Assembly (NCBI GenBank): GCA_012518745.1
Contig: JAAYRM010000042.1
Coordinates: 1-19,133 of the forward strand
Source of the DNA: Tissierellia bacterium
GTDB taxonomy: Bacteria; Bacillota; Clostridia; Tissierellales; Tepidimicrobiaceae
Length of the DNA: 19,133 nucleotides
Direction: 5' to 3'
Positions 7,545 through 14,981 of this stretch are shown one piece after another. Made by a program: the position numbers and the translations under genes. Under the pieces are notes generated by a model. That model saw nothing but the letters and a program-made list of their open reading frames with translations. It searched no databases and was not told the origin of the DNA. How positions within the stretch are numbered: the stretch's first letter is position 1; every line of letters begins with the position of its first letter.

Positions 7545-7596
7545 ATGGGTGGGGTGGCATATGGAGACTTGGCTCAGTATGCTCACCTTTAACCCT
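7545..7596 (+). other. Structured gap-pgk intergenic RNA hairpin
   Basis: AGGGT (7545-7550 region) pairs with ACCC (7592-7595). After an internal loop, GGTGGCATA (7553-7561) pairs with TATGC-T-CACC (7578-7587, one bulged T), and an inner GAG/CTC (7564-7566 with 7573-7575) closes the loop. This fills most of the gap-pgk spacer. The downstream sequence is AT-rich but has no solid T-run, so partial termination, processing or mRNA stabilisation are all possible. No separate pgk promoter is evident. Confidence 0.5.
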
Positions 7597-7631
7597 ATTC
7601 TTTATTACAAAATTATTTGAGGGGTGATACC

Positions 7632-8825
7632 ATGTTGAATAAGAAGACATTGGAGGACTTACAGGTACGAGGACAGAGGGTGTTGGTTAGATGTGATTTC
7701 AATGTTCCGATGGATGAGGAGCGCAATATAACGGATGATAGGAGGATCACAAGCTCCCTACCAACCATCCAATATCTGATAGATAACGGGGCAAAGGTTG
7801 TATTGATGTCCCACCTAGGAAGGCCAAAGGGAAAGCCAAATTCGGAACTCAGTTTGGAACCCGTTGCCAATAGATTATCGCAACTTTTGGATAGGGAAGT
7901 AACATTCGCAAAAGATGATAGGGTGGTAAGTGAGGATGTAGAGAAGATCATATCTAGTATGAAACCTGGGGATGTAGTGCTATTGGAAAATACTAGGTTT
8001 AGAAAAGAAGAGCAGGAGAATGCAGATGAATTTGCTGAGGAGTTGGCTTCCCTAGGCGATCTATATATAAACGATGCCTTTGGAACCTCGCATAGGGCCC
8101 ATGCTTCCAATGTAGGAATCTCAAATCAATTGCCCTCGGCCATAGGCTATCTAATTCAAAAGGAGATAAACGTAATGGGCAAGGCCCTAGAGAACCCGGA
8201 AAGGCCCTTTGTTGCTATACTTGGGGGGGCTAAAGTATCCGATAAGATAGGCGTTATAGAGAATCTGCTCGATAAGGTGGATACGATATTGATAGGTGGG
8301 GGAATGGCCTATACATTCCTAAGGGCCCAAGGCCATGAGGTTGGAACCTCCATATTAGAAGAGGATAAGTTGGACCTAGCAAGGGGATTGCTTGAAAGCG
8401 CTGAGAAAAAGGGTGTAAAATTTCTACTTCCCGTGGATATAACCATAGCCAAGGAATTTAAAAACGATACGGATTTCAAGGTGGTCGCTATAGATGAGAT
8501 ACCCAAGGATATGATGGGGATGGATTCGGGAACTGAGACCATTAAAATATTCTCCAAGGAGATAGAAGATGCGGGAACCGTGGTATGGAATGGCCCGATG
8601 GGGGTCTTTGAGATGGAGAATTTTAAAAAGGGAACCGAGGCCATAGCCAAGGCCATGGCAGAATCCAAGGCCGTTTCCATAGTAGGTGGCGGGGATAGTG
8701 CCTCAGCGGTTGAAAAGGCTGGATATGGGGAAAAAATGACCCATATTTCAACTGGAGGGGGGGCATCCTTAGAATTTCTAGAAGGCAAATCATTACCCGG
8801 AATTGCAGCCATTGATGATAGATAG
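7632..8825 (+). CDS. pgk: Phosphoglycerate kinase
   Basis: It transfers the acyl phosphate of 1,3-bisphosphoglycerate to ADP, giving ATP and 3-phosphoglycerate. The 397-residue length is standard. N-lobe substrate motifs are VRCDFNVP (about 17-24) and LMSHLGRPKG; the hallmark NDAFGTSHRAHAS follows. The C-lobe nucleotide site shows GGAKVSDKIGVIENLL, VWNGPMGVFE and GGGDSASAVEKAG. ATG 7632 has GAGGGG (7619-7624) 7 bases upstream; the in-frame TTG at 7617 precedes that site and is rejected. It is separated from gap by a structured 93-base spacer and from tpiA by only 12 bases, so pgk and tpiA are surely on one transcript. Confidence 0.98.
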   Translation: MLNKKTLEDLQVRGQRVLVRCDFNVPMDEERNITDDRRITSSLPTIQYLIDNGAKVVLMSHLGRPKGKPNSELSLEPVANRLSQLLDREVTFAKDDRVVSEDVEKIISSMKPGDVVLLENTRFRKEEQENADEFAEELASLGDLYINDAFGTSHRAHASNVGISNQLPSAIGYLIQKEINVMGKALENPERPFVAILGGAKVSDKIGVIENLLDKVDTILIGGGMAYTFLRAQGHEVGTSILEEDKLDLARGLLESAEKKGVKFLLPVDITIAKEFKNDTDFKVVAIDEIPKDMMGMDSGTETIKIFSKEIEDAGTVVWNGPMGVFEMENFKKGTEAIAKAMAESKAVSIVGGGDSASAVEKAGYGEKMTHISTGGGASLEFLEGKSLPGIAAIDDR

Positions 8826-8837
8826 GGGAGGTAAATA

Positions 8838-9584
8838 ATGAGATTACCAATAATTGCAGGGAATTGGAAGATGAATAATAGCATCTCCGAATCCATTGAA
8901 TTGATAGGGGCAATCAAGGCCCATGATTTGGATGAGGGGGTAGAGGCGGTAGTATGTGTCCCTTATACGAGCCTAAACGAAGTTAAAAGGGTATTAGAGG
9001 GAACTACAATAGGCCTAGGCGCACAAAATATGCATTGGGAAGAAAGTGGCGCATATACCGGTGAGATATCACCCGCGATGTTAAAGGAGATAGGAGTGGA
9101 CTATTGCATAATTGGACATTCAGAAAGGCGGCAATATTTTAATGAATCCGACGACATCGTAAACAAAAAGGTAAAAGCGGCCTTAAATTATGGAATAAAG
9201 CCTATACTATGCGTAGGTGAAACTTTAGAGGAAAGGGAAGCAGGGAAGGAACAGAAGGTGGTCAGGGAGCAGCTATTGAGGGCTTTGAAAGGCATAGAAG
9301 GGCATGAGATCGAAAATATCGTTATAGCCTACGAACCCATTTGGGCAATAGGCACGGGCAGAACGGCTTCAAGTGATGATGCCAATAGTATGTGTGGATT
9401 CATAAGAGGTATCATCGGGGATGAATACGACGAGACGATTAAGGGAAATATAAGGATTCAATATGGGGGAAGCGTGAAGCCAGATACCATAGAGGAATTG
9501 ATGGCTCAAAGGGATATAGATGGGGCCCTAGTAGGTGGCGCTAGTTTAGTTGCAGATGATTTCGTAAGCCTAATAAACTATTAG
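8838..9584 (+). CDS. tpiA: Triosephosphate isomerase
   Basis: It interconverts dihydroxyacetone phosphate and glyceraldehyde 3-phosphate, supplying gap. The 248-residue TIM barrel keeps the substrate Lys in GNWKMN (residues 8-13), the catalytic His in IIGHSERRQYF, the catalytic Glu in IAYEPIWAIGTG and the phosphate-binding GGSVKP near the C-terminus. The loop-6 region is intact. The start ATG 8838 follows GGGGAGGT, 12 bases after pgk ends, and gpmI begins 15 bases after it, so translation within this block is closely packed. Confidence 0.98.
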   Translation: MRLPIIAGNWKMNNSISESIELIGAIKAHDLDEGVEAVVCVPYTSLNEVKRVLEGTTIGLGAQNMHWEESGAYTGEISPAMLKEIGVDYCIIGHSERRQYFNESDDIVNKKVKAALNYGIKPILCVGETLEEREAGKEQKVVREQLLRALKGIEGHEIENIVIAYEPIWAIGTGRTASSDDANSMCGFIRGIIGDEYDETIKGNIRIQYGGSVKPDTIEELMAQRDIDGALVGGASLVADDFVSLINY

Positions 9585-9599
9585 ATTGGAGATATATAC

Positions 9600-11132
9600 A
9601 TGACAAAACCTACGATACTGATGATATTAGATGGTTGGGGGATGGGGAAGGAATATTCTGGGAATGCTATTCACCTGGCTAAGACCCATAACCTAGATAG
9701 GCTATTCAAAGAATATCCTAGCACTAGATTGAAGGCCAGTGGATCTGCTGTAGGACTTCCGGATGGCCAGATGGGAAATTCAGAAGTTGGCCATCTGAAT
9801 ATAGGCTCCGGAAGGATAGTGTACCAGGAGTTAACTAGGATATCCCAAGCCATAGAGGATGGAGACTTTTTCGAGAAGAAGGAGTTCATAGATGCCATAG
9901 ATAATGCCAAAGATAATAATTCAAAACTCCATATCATGGGTTTAGTATCCGATGGAGGGGTTCACAGCCATAATAGCCACCTATATGCCCTCTTAGAGCT
10001 ATGTAAGGCGAATGACTTCCACGATGTCTATATGCATTGTTTTCTAGATGGAAGGGATGTGCCCCCTACCATCGGCAAGAGGCATATTATGGAGTTAACG
10101 GATAGGATTGAAGATATTGGCATAGGGCGTATTGCGACAATATCTGGAAGATACTATGCTATGGATAGGGATATGAGATGGGAAAGGACCCAATTGGCCT
10201 ATGATGCTATGGTATCCGGTGTGGGGAAAAGGGATATATCGCCCGTTGAGGCTATTAGAAAATCCTATGAGGACGGAATAAATGATGAATTCATAGTCCC
10301 TACAATAATAACCGAAGGAGGCGAACCCATAGCTACTATCGATGATGGGGATTCCATAATATTTTTCAATTTCAGGCCAGATAGGGCTAGGCAGATTACT
10401 AGGGCGATTGTAGATGAGGACTTTAAAGGTTTTGAGAGAAAAAAGGAAGTAGAAACCTTTTATGTTACTATGACGGAATATGATGCTAATATAGGGAATG
10501 TCCATATAGCTTTTGGTACGGAAAAACCTGAAGATACCCTGGGAGAATATATAAGCAATCTAGGGCTAAGCCAATTGAGGATAGCGGAGACCGAAAAATA
10601 TGCCCATGTAACCTTTTTCTTCAATGGCGGGAGGGAGGAGCCCTATAATAAGGAAGATAGGGTATTAGTACCATCTCCAAAGGTGGCTACCTATGACCTG
10701 AAACCCGAGATGAGCGCCCCTGGGGTAAAGGATGAGGTGTTAAATAGGTTGAAGATGGATAAATATGATCTAATCATATTGAATTTCGCTAATCCAGATA
10801 TGGTAGGGCATACGGGTGTCGTAGAGGCATCAATAAAAGCGGTGGAGACCGTAGATAGATGTGTGGGAGAGATAATAAGCCTATTGGTTGAAAAGGGTGG
10901 AAAGGCAATTATTACATCGGATCATGGTAATGCGGAGATGTTAATAGATGAAGAGGATAATAGCCCCATTACTGCGCATACCACCAATGATGTTCCACTT
11001 ATTTTGGTGGGTGAAGGGGATGTCAATTTAAGAGAAGGGATTCTTGCGGATATAGCTCCTACACTACTGGATATGATGGGCCTAGAAAAACCTGAGGCGA
11101 TGAAGGGTAGAACGTTGATAGAAAAATGCTAA
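9600..11132 (+). CDS. gpmI: 2,3-bisphosphoglycerate-independent phosphoglycerate mutase
   Basis: It converts 3-phosphoglycerate to 2-phosphoglycerate through a phosphoserine and two Mn ions. The 510-residue, alkaline-phosphatase-like protein has the first metal Asp in MILDGWG (about 8-14), the phosphorylated Ser61 in MGNSEVGHLNIGSGR, and LDGRDVPP and RYYAMDRDMRW in the inserted phosphotransferase domain. The second metal cluster is in ANPDMVGHTG and ITSDHGNAEML, ending with TAHTTNDVPLIL. GGAG (9588-9591) lies 8 bases before ATG 9600. It is the cofactor-independent type usual in Firmicutes; its Mn dependence makes the family pH-sensitive, a property I infer rather than see. Confidence 0.98.
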   Translation: MTKPTILMILDGWGMGKEYSGNAIHLAKTHNLDRLFKEYPSTRLKASGSAVGLPDGQMGNSEVGHLNIGSGRIVYQELTRISQAIEDGDFFEKKEFIDAIDNAKDNNSKLHIMGLVSDGGVHSHNSHLYALLELCKANDFHDVYMHCFLDGRDVPPTIGKRHIMELTDRIEDIGIGRIATISGRYYAMDRDMRWERTQLAYDAMVSGVGKRDISPVEAIRKSYEDGINDEFIVPTIITEGGEPIATIDDGDSIIFFNFRPDRARQITRAIVDEDFKGFERKKEVETFYVTMTEYDANIGNVHIAFGTEKPEDTLGEYISNLGLSQLRIAETEKYAHVTFFFNGGREEPYNKEDRVLVPSPKVATYDLKPEMSAPGVKDEVLNRLKMDKYDLIILNFANPDMVGHTGVVEASIKAVETVDRCVGEIISLLVEKGGKAIITSDHGNAEMLIDEEDNSPITAHTTNDVPLILVGEGDVNLREGILADIAPTLLDMMGLEKPEAMKGRTLIEKC

Positions 11133-11179
11133 TAAAGAGATGATCATAATTGTAAGCAACTAGATGGGAGGAATGGAAT

Positions 11180-12472
11180 ATGAGTATAATTATCGATGTA
11201 TATGCAAGGGAAGTACTGGATTCCAGGGGGAATCCCACTGTGGAAGTTGAGGTATGGACGGAATGGGATGGATTTGGCAGGGCATTAGTACCATCCGGGG
11301 CAAGCACTGGCGCCTTTGAGGCGGTGGAACTCAGGGATGGGGATATGGATAGATATTTAGGTAAAGGTGTTATGAATGCCGTCGATAATGTTAACAATAT
11401 AATTGCAGATGAAGTTATAGGTATGGATGTATTCGATCAGCTAGAAATAGATAATCTATTGATAGAGCTGGATGATACGGATAACAAGGGAAAACTTGGA
11501 GCCAACGCTATTTTGGGGGTATCACTGGCCGTGGCGAACGCAGCTGCTGATGAGCTTGGAATGCCACTTTACCAATACATAGGGGGTATAAATGCCAAGC
11601 TATTACCTGTACCCATGATGAATATATTAAATGGGGGGGACCATGCGGATAACAACGTAGACATACAGGAGTTTATGGTAATGCCAGTAGGAGCACCTAA
11701 TTTCAGGGAGGCCTATAGGATGGGGGCCGAGATATTCCATAGGTTGAGGGAGGTATTACAAGCCAAGGGTCTAAATACGGCTGTAGGCGATGAGGGTGGA
11801 TTTGCACCGGACCTATCCAGTAACGAGGAGGCTCTGAAGACCATCGTTGAGGCGATTGAGAAGGCCGGATATAAGCCGGGAGAAGATGTACTATTGGCCC
11901 TCGATGTGGCTGCCACCGAGATATACGATGAGGAAACCAAGGTATATAGTTTAGCCGGGGAAGGTCGAAAGCTAAATGTGGATGAGATGATCGATTATTA
12001 CGAGGACTTGGTAAAGAAATATCCTATAATCTCCATCGAGGATGGCCTGGCAGAGGATGATTGGGAGGGCTGGAAAAAGCTTACGGATAGACTGGGAGAT
12101 GAGATTCAGATAGTGGGGGACGACCTATTCGTAACCAATACCAGGCGCCTGGAGAGGGGAATAGAGATGGGCGTATCCAATTCGGTATTAATCAAACTAA
12201 ATCAGATAGGAACCTTGACGGAGACACTCGATACGATAGAGATGGCAAAGACCAACGGCTATACTGCTGTAATCTCCCATAGATCTGGGGAGACCGAAGA
12301 TACCACGATAGCCGACCTAGTAGTGGCAACCAATGCAGGTCAGATAAAGACCGGTGCACCCTCTAGAACCGATAGGGTAGCTAAGTATAATCAATTGTTG
12401 AGGATTGAAGACTATATTGGAGCAACAAGCGAATATAAGGGCAGGGATGTTTTTTATAGTATAAAGAAATAG
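11180..12472 (+). CDS. eno: Enolase (phosphopyruvate hydratase)
   Basis: It dehydrates 2-phosphoglycerate to phosphoenolpyruvate with two Mg ions. The 430-residue protein shows the substrate loop PSGASTGAFEAVELRDGD (about 38-55), the catalytic Glu in GDEGGFAPDLSS, metal ligands in ALDVAAT, SIEDGLAEDDW and VGDDLFVTN, the catalytic Lys in LIKLNQIGTLTE and the signature SHRSGETEDTTIADL. GGGAGGA lies just before ATG 11180, 47 bases after gpmI. It is the last gene of the operon: its TAG stop codon is inside the terminator stem. No pyruvate kinase or phosphofructokinase gene is in the window. Confidence 0.98.
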   Translation: MSIIIDVYAREVLDSRGNPTVEVEVWTEWDGFGRALVPSGASTGAFEAVELRDGDMDRYLGKGVMNAVDNVNNIIADEVIGMDVFDQLEIDNLLIELDDTDNKGKLGANAILGVSLAVANAAADELGMPLYQYIGGINAKLLPVPMMNILNGGDHADNNVDIQEFMVMPVGAPNFREAYRMGAEIFHRLREVLQAKGLNTAVGDEGGFAPDLSSNEEALKTIVEAIEKAGYKPGEDVLLALDVAATEIYDEETKVYSLAGEGRKLNVDEMIDYYEDLVKKYPIISIEDGLAEDDWEGWKKLTDRLGDEIQIVGDDLFVTNTRRLERGIEMGVSNSVLIKLNQIGTLTETLDTIEMAKTNGYTAVISHRSGETEDTTIADLVVATNAGQIKTGAPSRTDRVAKYNQLLRIEDYIGATSEYKGRDVFYSIKK

Positions 12473-12500
12473 CGGGGCGAGGCCTTGCTATTTTCTTTAT
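12461..12500 (+). terminator. Terminator of the glycolytic operon, overlapping the eno stop codon
   Basis: ATAAAGAAATAGC (12461-12473) pairs with GCTATTTTCTTTAT (12487-12500, one extra T), and the stem continues with GGGGC/GCCTT (two G-U pairs) to a GAG loop. The T-rich distal arm doubles as the tract. The eno TAG (12470-12472) lies in the left arm. The A-rich left arm could also terminate transcription from the opposite direction. Confidence 0.8.
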
Positions 12501-12506
12501 ATCGAC

Positions 12507-12523
12507 ATAGGGGCAACCTCTAT
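12507..12523 (+). other. Small inverted repeat beside the secG promoter
   Basis: ATAGGGG (12507-12513) and CCTCTAT (12517-12523) pair over 7 bp with one G-U around CAA. It ends on the first base of the secG -35 box. It may be a second, weak terminator hairpin or simply chance; a protein-binding role is not supported by anything else. Confidence 0.3.
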
Positions 12524-12551
12524 TGATTTTATGCTCTTACTATGTTAGAAT
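12523..12551 (+). promoter_or_regulatory. Promoter of secG-hppA
   Basis: TTGATT (12523-12528) and TAGAAT (12546-12551) are 17 bases apart, with TGT just before the -10 (extended TGn). It follows the eno terminator and gives a leader of about 45 bases before secG. Confidence 0.7.
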
Positions 12552-12602
12552 ATTGATGTTTATAGGTATGATAATTTTTCGTTCAGTGTAGGAGGTGGCA
12601 AT

Positions 12603-12830
12603 ATGGTGAAGCTCTTCTCAGCGTTGATTTTAATATCTGGGATCGTATTAATAGTATCCATACTATTTCAGGAGAGCAAATCGGAAGGATTGGGAGCCAT
12701 AACCGGAGGATCAGGTGGACGTTTTGGAATATCAAGAGCTAGAACTCTAGAGGATATGCTCGCTAAAATAACTACCGTTGCAGCAATAGTATTTATGGTA
12801 TCTGCACTTGTAATCGCAGCTATTCAATAA
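12603..12830 (+). CDS. secG: Protein translocase subunit SecG
   Basis: SecG is the small membrane subunit of the SecYEG protein-export channel. The 75-residue protein has two hydrophobic helices (about 4-22 and 54-74) joined by a cytoplasmic loop with the family pattern FQESKSEGLGAITGGSGGRF. Start ATG 12603 follows GGAGGTGG (12591-12598). secG next to eno is a common arrangement in Firmicutes, usually followed by rnr and smpB; here hppA follows instead, 21 bases downstream, probably in the same transcript. Confidence 0.93.
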   Translation: MVKLFSALILISGIVLIVSILFQESKSEGLGAITGGSGGRFGISRARTLEDMLAKITTVAAIVFMVSALVIAAIQ

Positions 12831-12851
12831 AAATTTAGGAGGTATGTAAAG

Positions 12852-14864
12852 ATGGGTTTTGCACTGGTGGCGGCACCTATAGTTGGTGTGCTTGCCTTGT
12901 TGTTTGCCTTTTCTAAGGCTAGGGATATTGAAAAGGCCAATCCTGGAAATGACAGGATGAAAGAAATAGCATCCTTTATAGAAGAAGGAGCTATGGCGTT
13001 TCTAGAAAGGGAATACAAAGCATTATTGATCTTTGTGGTAATTCTATTTATAATATTGACAATGGGTATAAACTGGCAGACGGCGGTATCCTTCCTATTG
13101 GGGGCTATTTTTTCTGCACTTGCCGGGTACTTTGGAATGCGAGTAGCTACAAAGGCCAATGTTAGAACGGCCAACGCTGCTATGGAAGATGGGATGAATA
13201 AGGCATTGAGTGTAGCTTTCTCTGGTGGGTCGGTAATGGGGATGAGCGTTGTTGGATTAGGTATCATAGGTATAGGAATCCTATACATACTGTTTAGGGA
13301 TCCGGGAATTGTAACCGGTTTCGGTCTGGGAGCCTCATCTATAGCGTTATTCGCCCGTGTTGGCGGTGGAATCTATACGAAAGCAGCCGATGTGGGTGCG
13401 GATTTAGTTGGGAAGGTAGAGGCTGGGATACCGGAAGATGATCCTAGAAACCCTGCTGTAATAGCGGACAACGTAGGGGATAACGTAGGGGACGTAGCAG
13501 GCATGGGGGCAGATCTATTTGAATCCTATGTAGGTGCTATCATATCTGCAATTACCCTCGGATTAGTGGCCTATCCCAATGGTGGCGCAGAATTTGCATT
13601 AGCGCTATCTGCAGTGGGGGTAGTGGCCTCTATAATAGGGGTATACTTTGTAAGAGGGGATAGGGATCCACAAAAGGCATTGAATAACGGTACATTGGCG
13701 AGTGCCGCTATAACCGTGATCGTTGCCTTCGTGCTCAGCAAAAACATGCTGGGTAACTACCAACCCTTTATAGCAATCCTATCGGGCCTAGTAGTAGGGT
13801 TGTTAATCGCAAGGATAACGGAACATTATACCTCAGCTGATTATGAACCCGTGAAGAGGATAGCTAAGGAATCGGAAACGGGTCCATCTACCAATATCAT
13901 AGGTGGACTATCGGTGGGTATGATGTCAACTGGCGGACCTATTATCGTTATTGCAATAGGTATTTTAGTGGCCTTCTATGCTTCAGGCGGCTTAACCAAT
14001 ACGGCTACAGGCCTCTATGGAATAGCCTTAGCTGCGGTAGGCATGCTTTCCACGGCGGGAATGACCATAGCGGTAGATGCCTATGGGCCTATAGCGGATA
14101 ATGCTGGTGGAATTGCTGAGATGTGTGAATTACCCGAAGAGGTAAGGGAGATTACGGATACATTGGATGCGGTTGGAAATACAACTGCTGCAATTGGTAA
14201 GGGATTTGCTATAGGTTCAGCAGCATTGACTGCATTAGCTCTATTCGCTTCCTATACGCAGGCGGTACAATTAAGTGGAATAGACCTGACTGAACCAGCT
14301 GTAATTGCGGGAATGTTCATCGGTGGTATGCTGCCATTCCTATTCTCGGCTATGACGATGGATGCGGTTGGCAAGGCAGCATTTAGCATGATAGAAGAGG
14401 TAAGGCGACAATTTAGGGAGATACCGGGTATAATGGAAGGTGAGGCGACACCTGAATATAATACCTGTGTTGATATAAGTACAAGGGCTGCCCTGAAAGA
14501 GATGGTAGTCCCTGGGGTTATGGCGGTAGTGGTGCCCATAGCTATAGGGTTGCTACTGGGATCAGAGGCGCTAGGTGGATTATTGGCGGGGGCTTTGATT
14601 ACAGGCGTGCTGATGGCCATATTTATGGCAAATGCCGGTGGGGCATGGGACAATGCTAAGAAGTATATAGAAGACGGTAATCATGGTGGACCAGGCAGCG
14701 AAGCCCATCATGCAGGTGTGGTTGGGGATACAGTAGGGGATCCATTTAAAGACACCTCGGGACCATCATTAAATATATTGATAAAATTGATGACAATAGT
14801 ATCTTTAATATTTGCACAACTATTTTTAAACTATGGTGGGATATTGTTTAATATGTTTAAATAA
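12852..14864 (+). CDS. hppA: K+-dependent membrane pyrophosphatase (Na+ or H+ pump)
   Basis: This integral membrane pump hydrolyses PPi and moves Na+ and/or H+ out of the cytoplasm. It has 670 residues with about 16 hydrophobic segments expected for the family. The PPi/Mg site is complete: GGGIYTKAADVGADLVGKVE (171-190), DNVGDNVGDVAGMGADLF (206-223), DAYGPIADNAGG (409-420) and GDTVGDPFKDTSGPS near the C-terminus. GNTTAAIGKG (442-451) has Ala at the position where K+-independent enzymes carry Lys, so K+ activation is likely. A membrane Glu224 in DLFESYVGA is the arrangement seen in Na+-transporting members; ion choice cannot be settled by eye. Start ATG 12852 follows AGGAGG. In this context PPi from biosynthesis would be turned into an ion gradient beside the glycolytic genes. 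Confidence 0.96.
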   Translation: MGFALVAAPIVGVLALLFAFSKARDIEKANPGNDRMKEIASFIEEGAMAFLEREYKALLIFVVILFIILTMGINWQTAVSFLLGAIFSALAGYFGMRVATKANVRTANAAMEDGMNKALSVAFSGGSVMGMSVVGLGIIGIGILYILFRDPGIVTGFGLGASSIALFARVGGGIYTKAADVGADLVGKVEAGIPEDDPRNPAVIADNVGDNVGDVAGMGADLFESYVGAIISAITLGLVAYPNGGAEFALALSAVGVVASIIGVYFVRGDRDPQKALNNGTLASAAITVIVAFVLSKNMLGNYQPFIAILSGLVVGLLIARITEHYTSADYEPVKRIAKESETGPSTNIIGGLSVGMMSTGGPIIVIAIGILVAFYASGGLTNTATGLYGIALAAVGMLSTAGMTIAVDAYGPIADNAGGIAEMCELPEEVREITDTLDAVGNTTAAIGKGFAIGSAALTALALFASYTQAVQLSGIDLTEPAVIAGMFIGGMLPFLFSAMTMDAVGKAAFSMIEEVRRQFREIPGIMEGEATPEYNTCVDISTRAALKEMVVPGVMAVVVPIAIGLLLGSEALGGLLAGALITGVLMAIFMANAGGAWDNAKKYIEDGNHGGPGSEAHHAGVVGDTVGDPFKDTSGPSLNILIKLMTIVSLIFAQLFLNYGGILFNMFK

Positions 14865-14868
14865 ATAG

Positions 14869-14889
14869 AATTCCTTTATTAAAGGGGTT
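14869..14889 (+). other. Short hairpin after hppA
   Basis: AATTCCTTT (14869-14877) pairs with AAAGGGGTT (14881-14889), 9 bp with two G-U pairs and an ATT loop, five bases after the hppA stop. No T-run follows; it may protect the hppA 3' end or act together with the next hairpin. Confidence 0.4.
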
Positions 14890-14896
14890 GTAGATT

Positions 14897-14956
14897 ATGG
14901 GTAGAAGATATTCAAGGGTGTATGGAAATCCGAATAGATATCTTCTGCCCATTTTT
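14897..14956 (+). terminator. Long-stem terminator between hppA and alr
   Basis: ATGGGTAGAAGATAT (14897-14911) pairs with ATATCTTCTGCCCAT (14938-14952), 15 bp with a single G-U pair, around a 26-base loop, and is followed at once by TTTTT (14952-14956). The structure is a good intrinsic terminator apart from the large loop. Only about 25 bases separate it from the alr start, with no promoter between, so it may be an attenuator for alr rather than a plain end. Confidence 0.7.
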
Positions 14957-14969
14957 ATTCAAATATTAA

Positions 14970-14975
14970 GGGGGG
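14970..14975 (+). promoter_or_regulatory. G-run ribosome site deciding the alr start
   Basis: A run of six G preceded by AA is the only Shine-Dalgarno-like sequence here. It touches the in-frame ATG at 14976 and lies 6 bases before ATG 14982, so the second ATG is the better start. Confidence 0.6.
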
Positions 14976-14981
14976 ATGGAT

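Noticed and set aside
7555..7570. Sigma-54 promoter suggested by TGGCAT in the gap-pgk spacer
   Set aside because: The -12 TTGC element is missing at the required spacing, and the bases are explained by the hairpin.
8309..8917. A 202-codon open frame on the minus strand opposite pgk
   Set aside because: It lies wholly opposite strongly conserved pgk/tpiA codons, has no ribosome site or family motif, and is a by-product of codon bias. The same holds for the other long antisense frames, for example 2905-3369 and 5547-6011.
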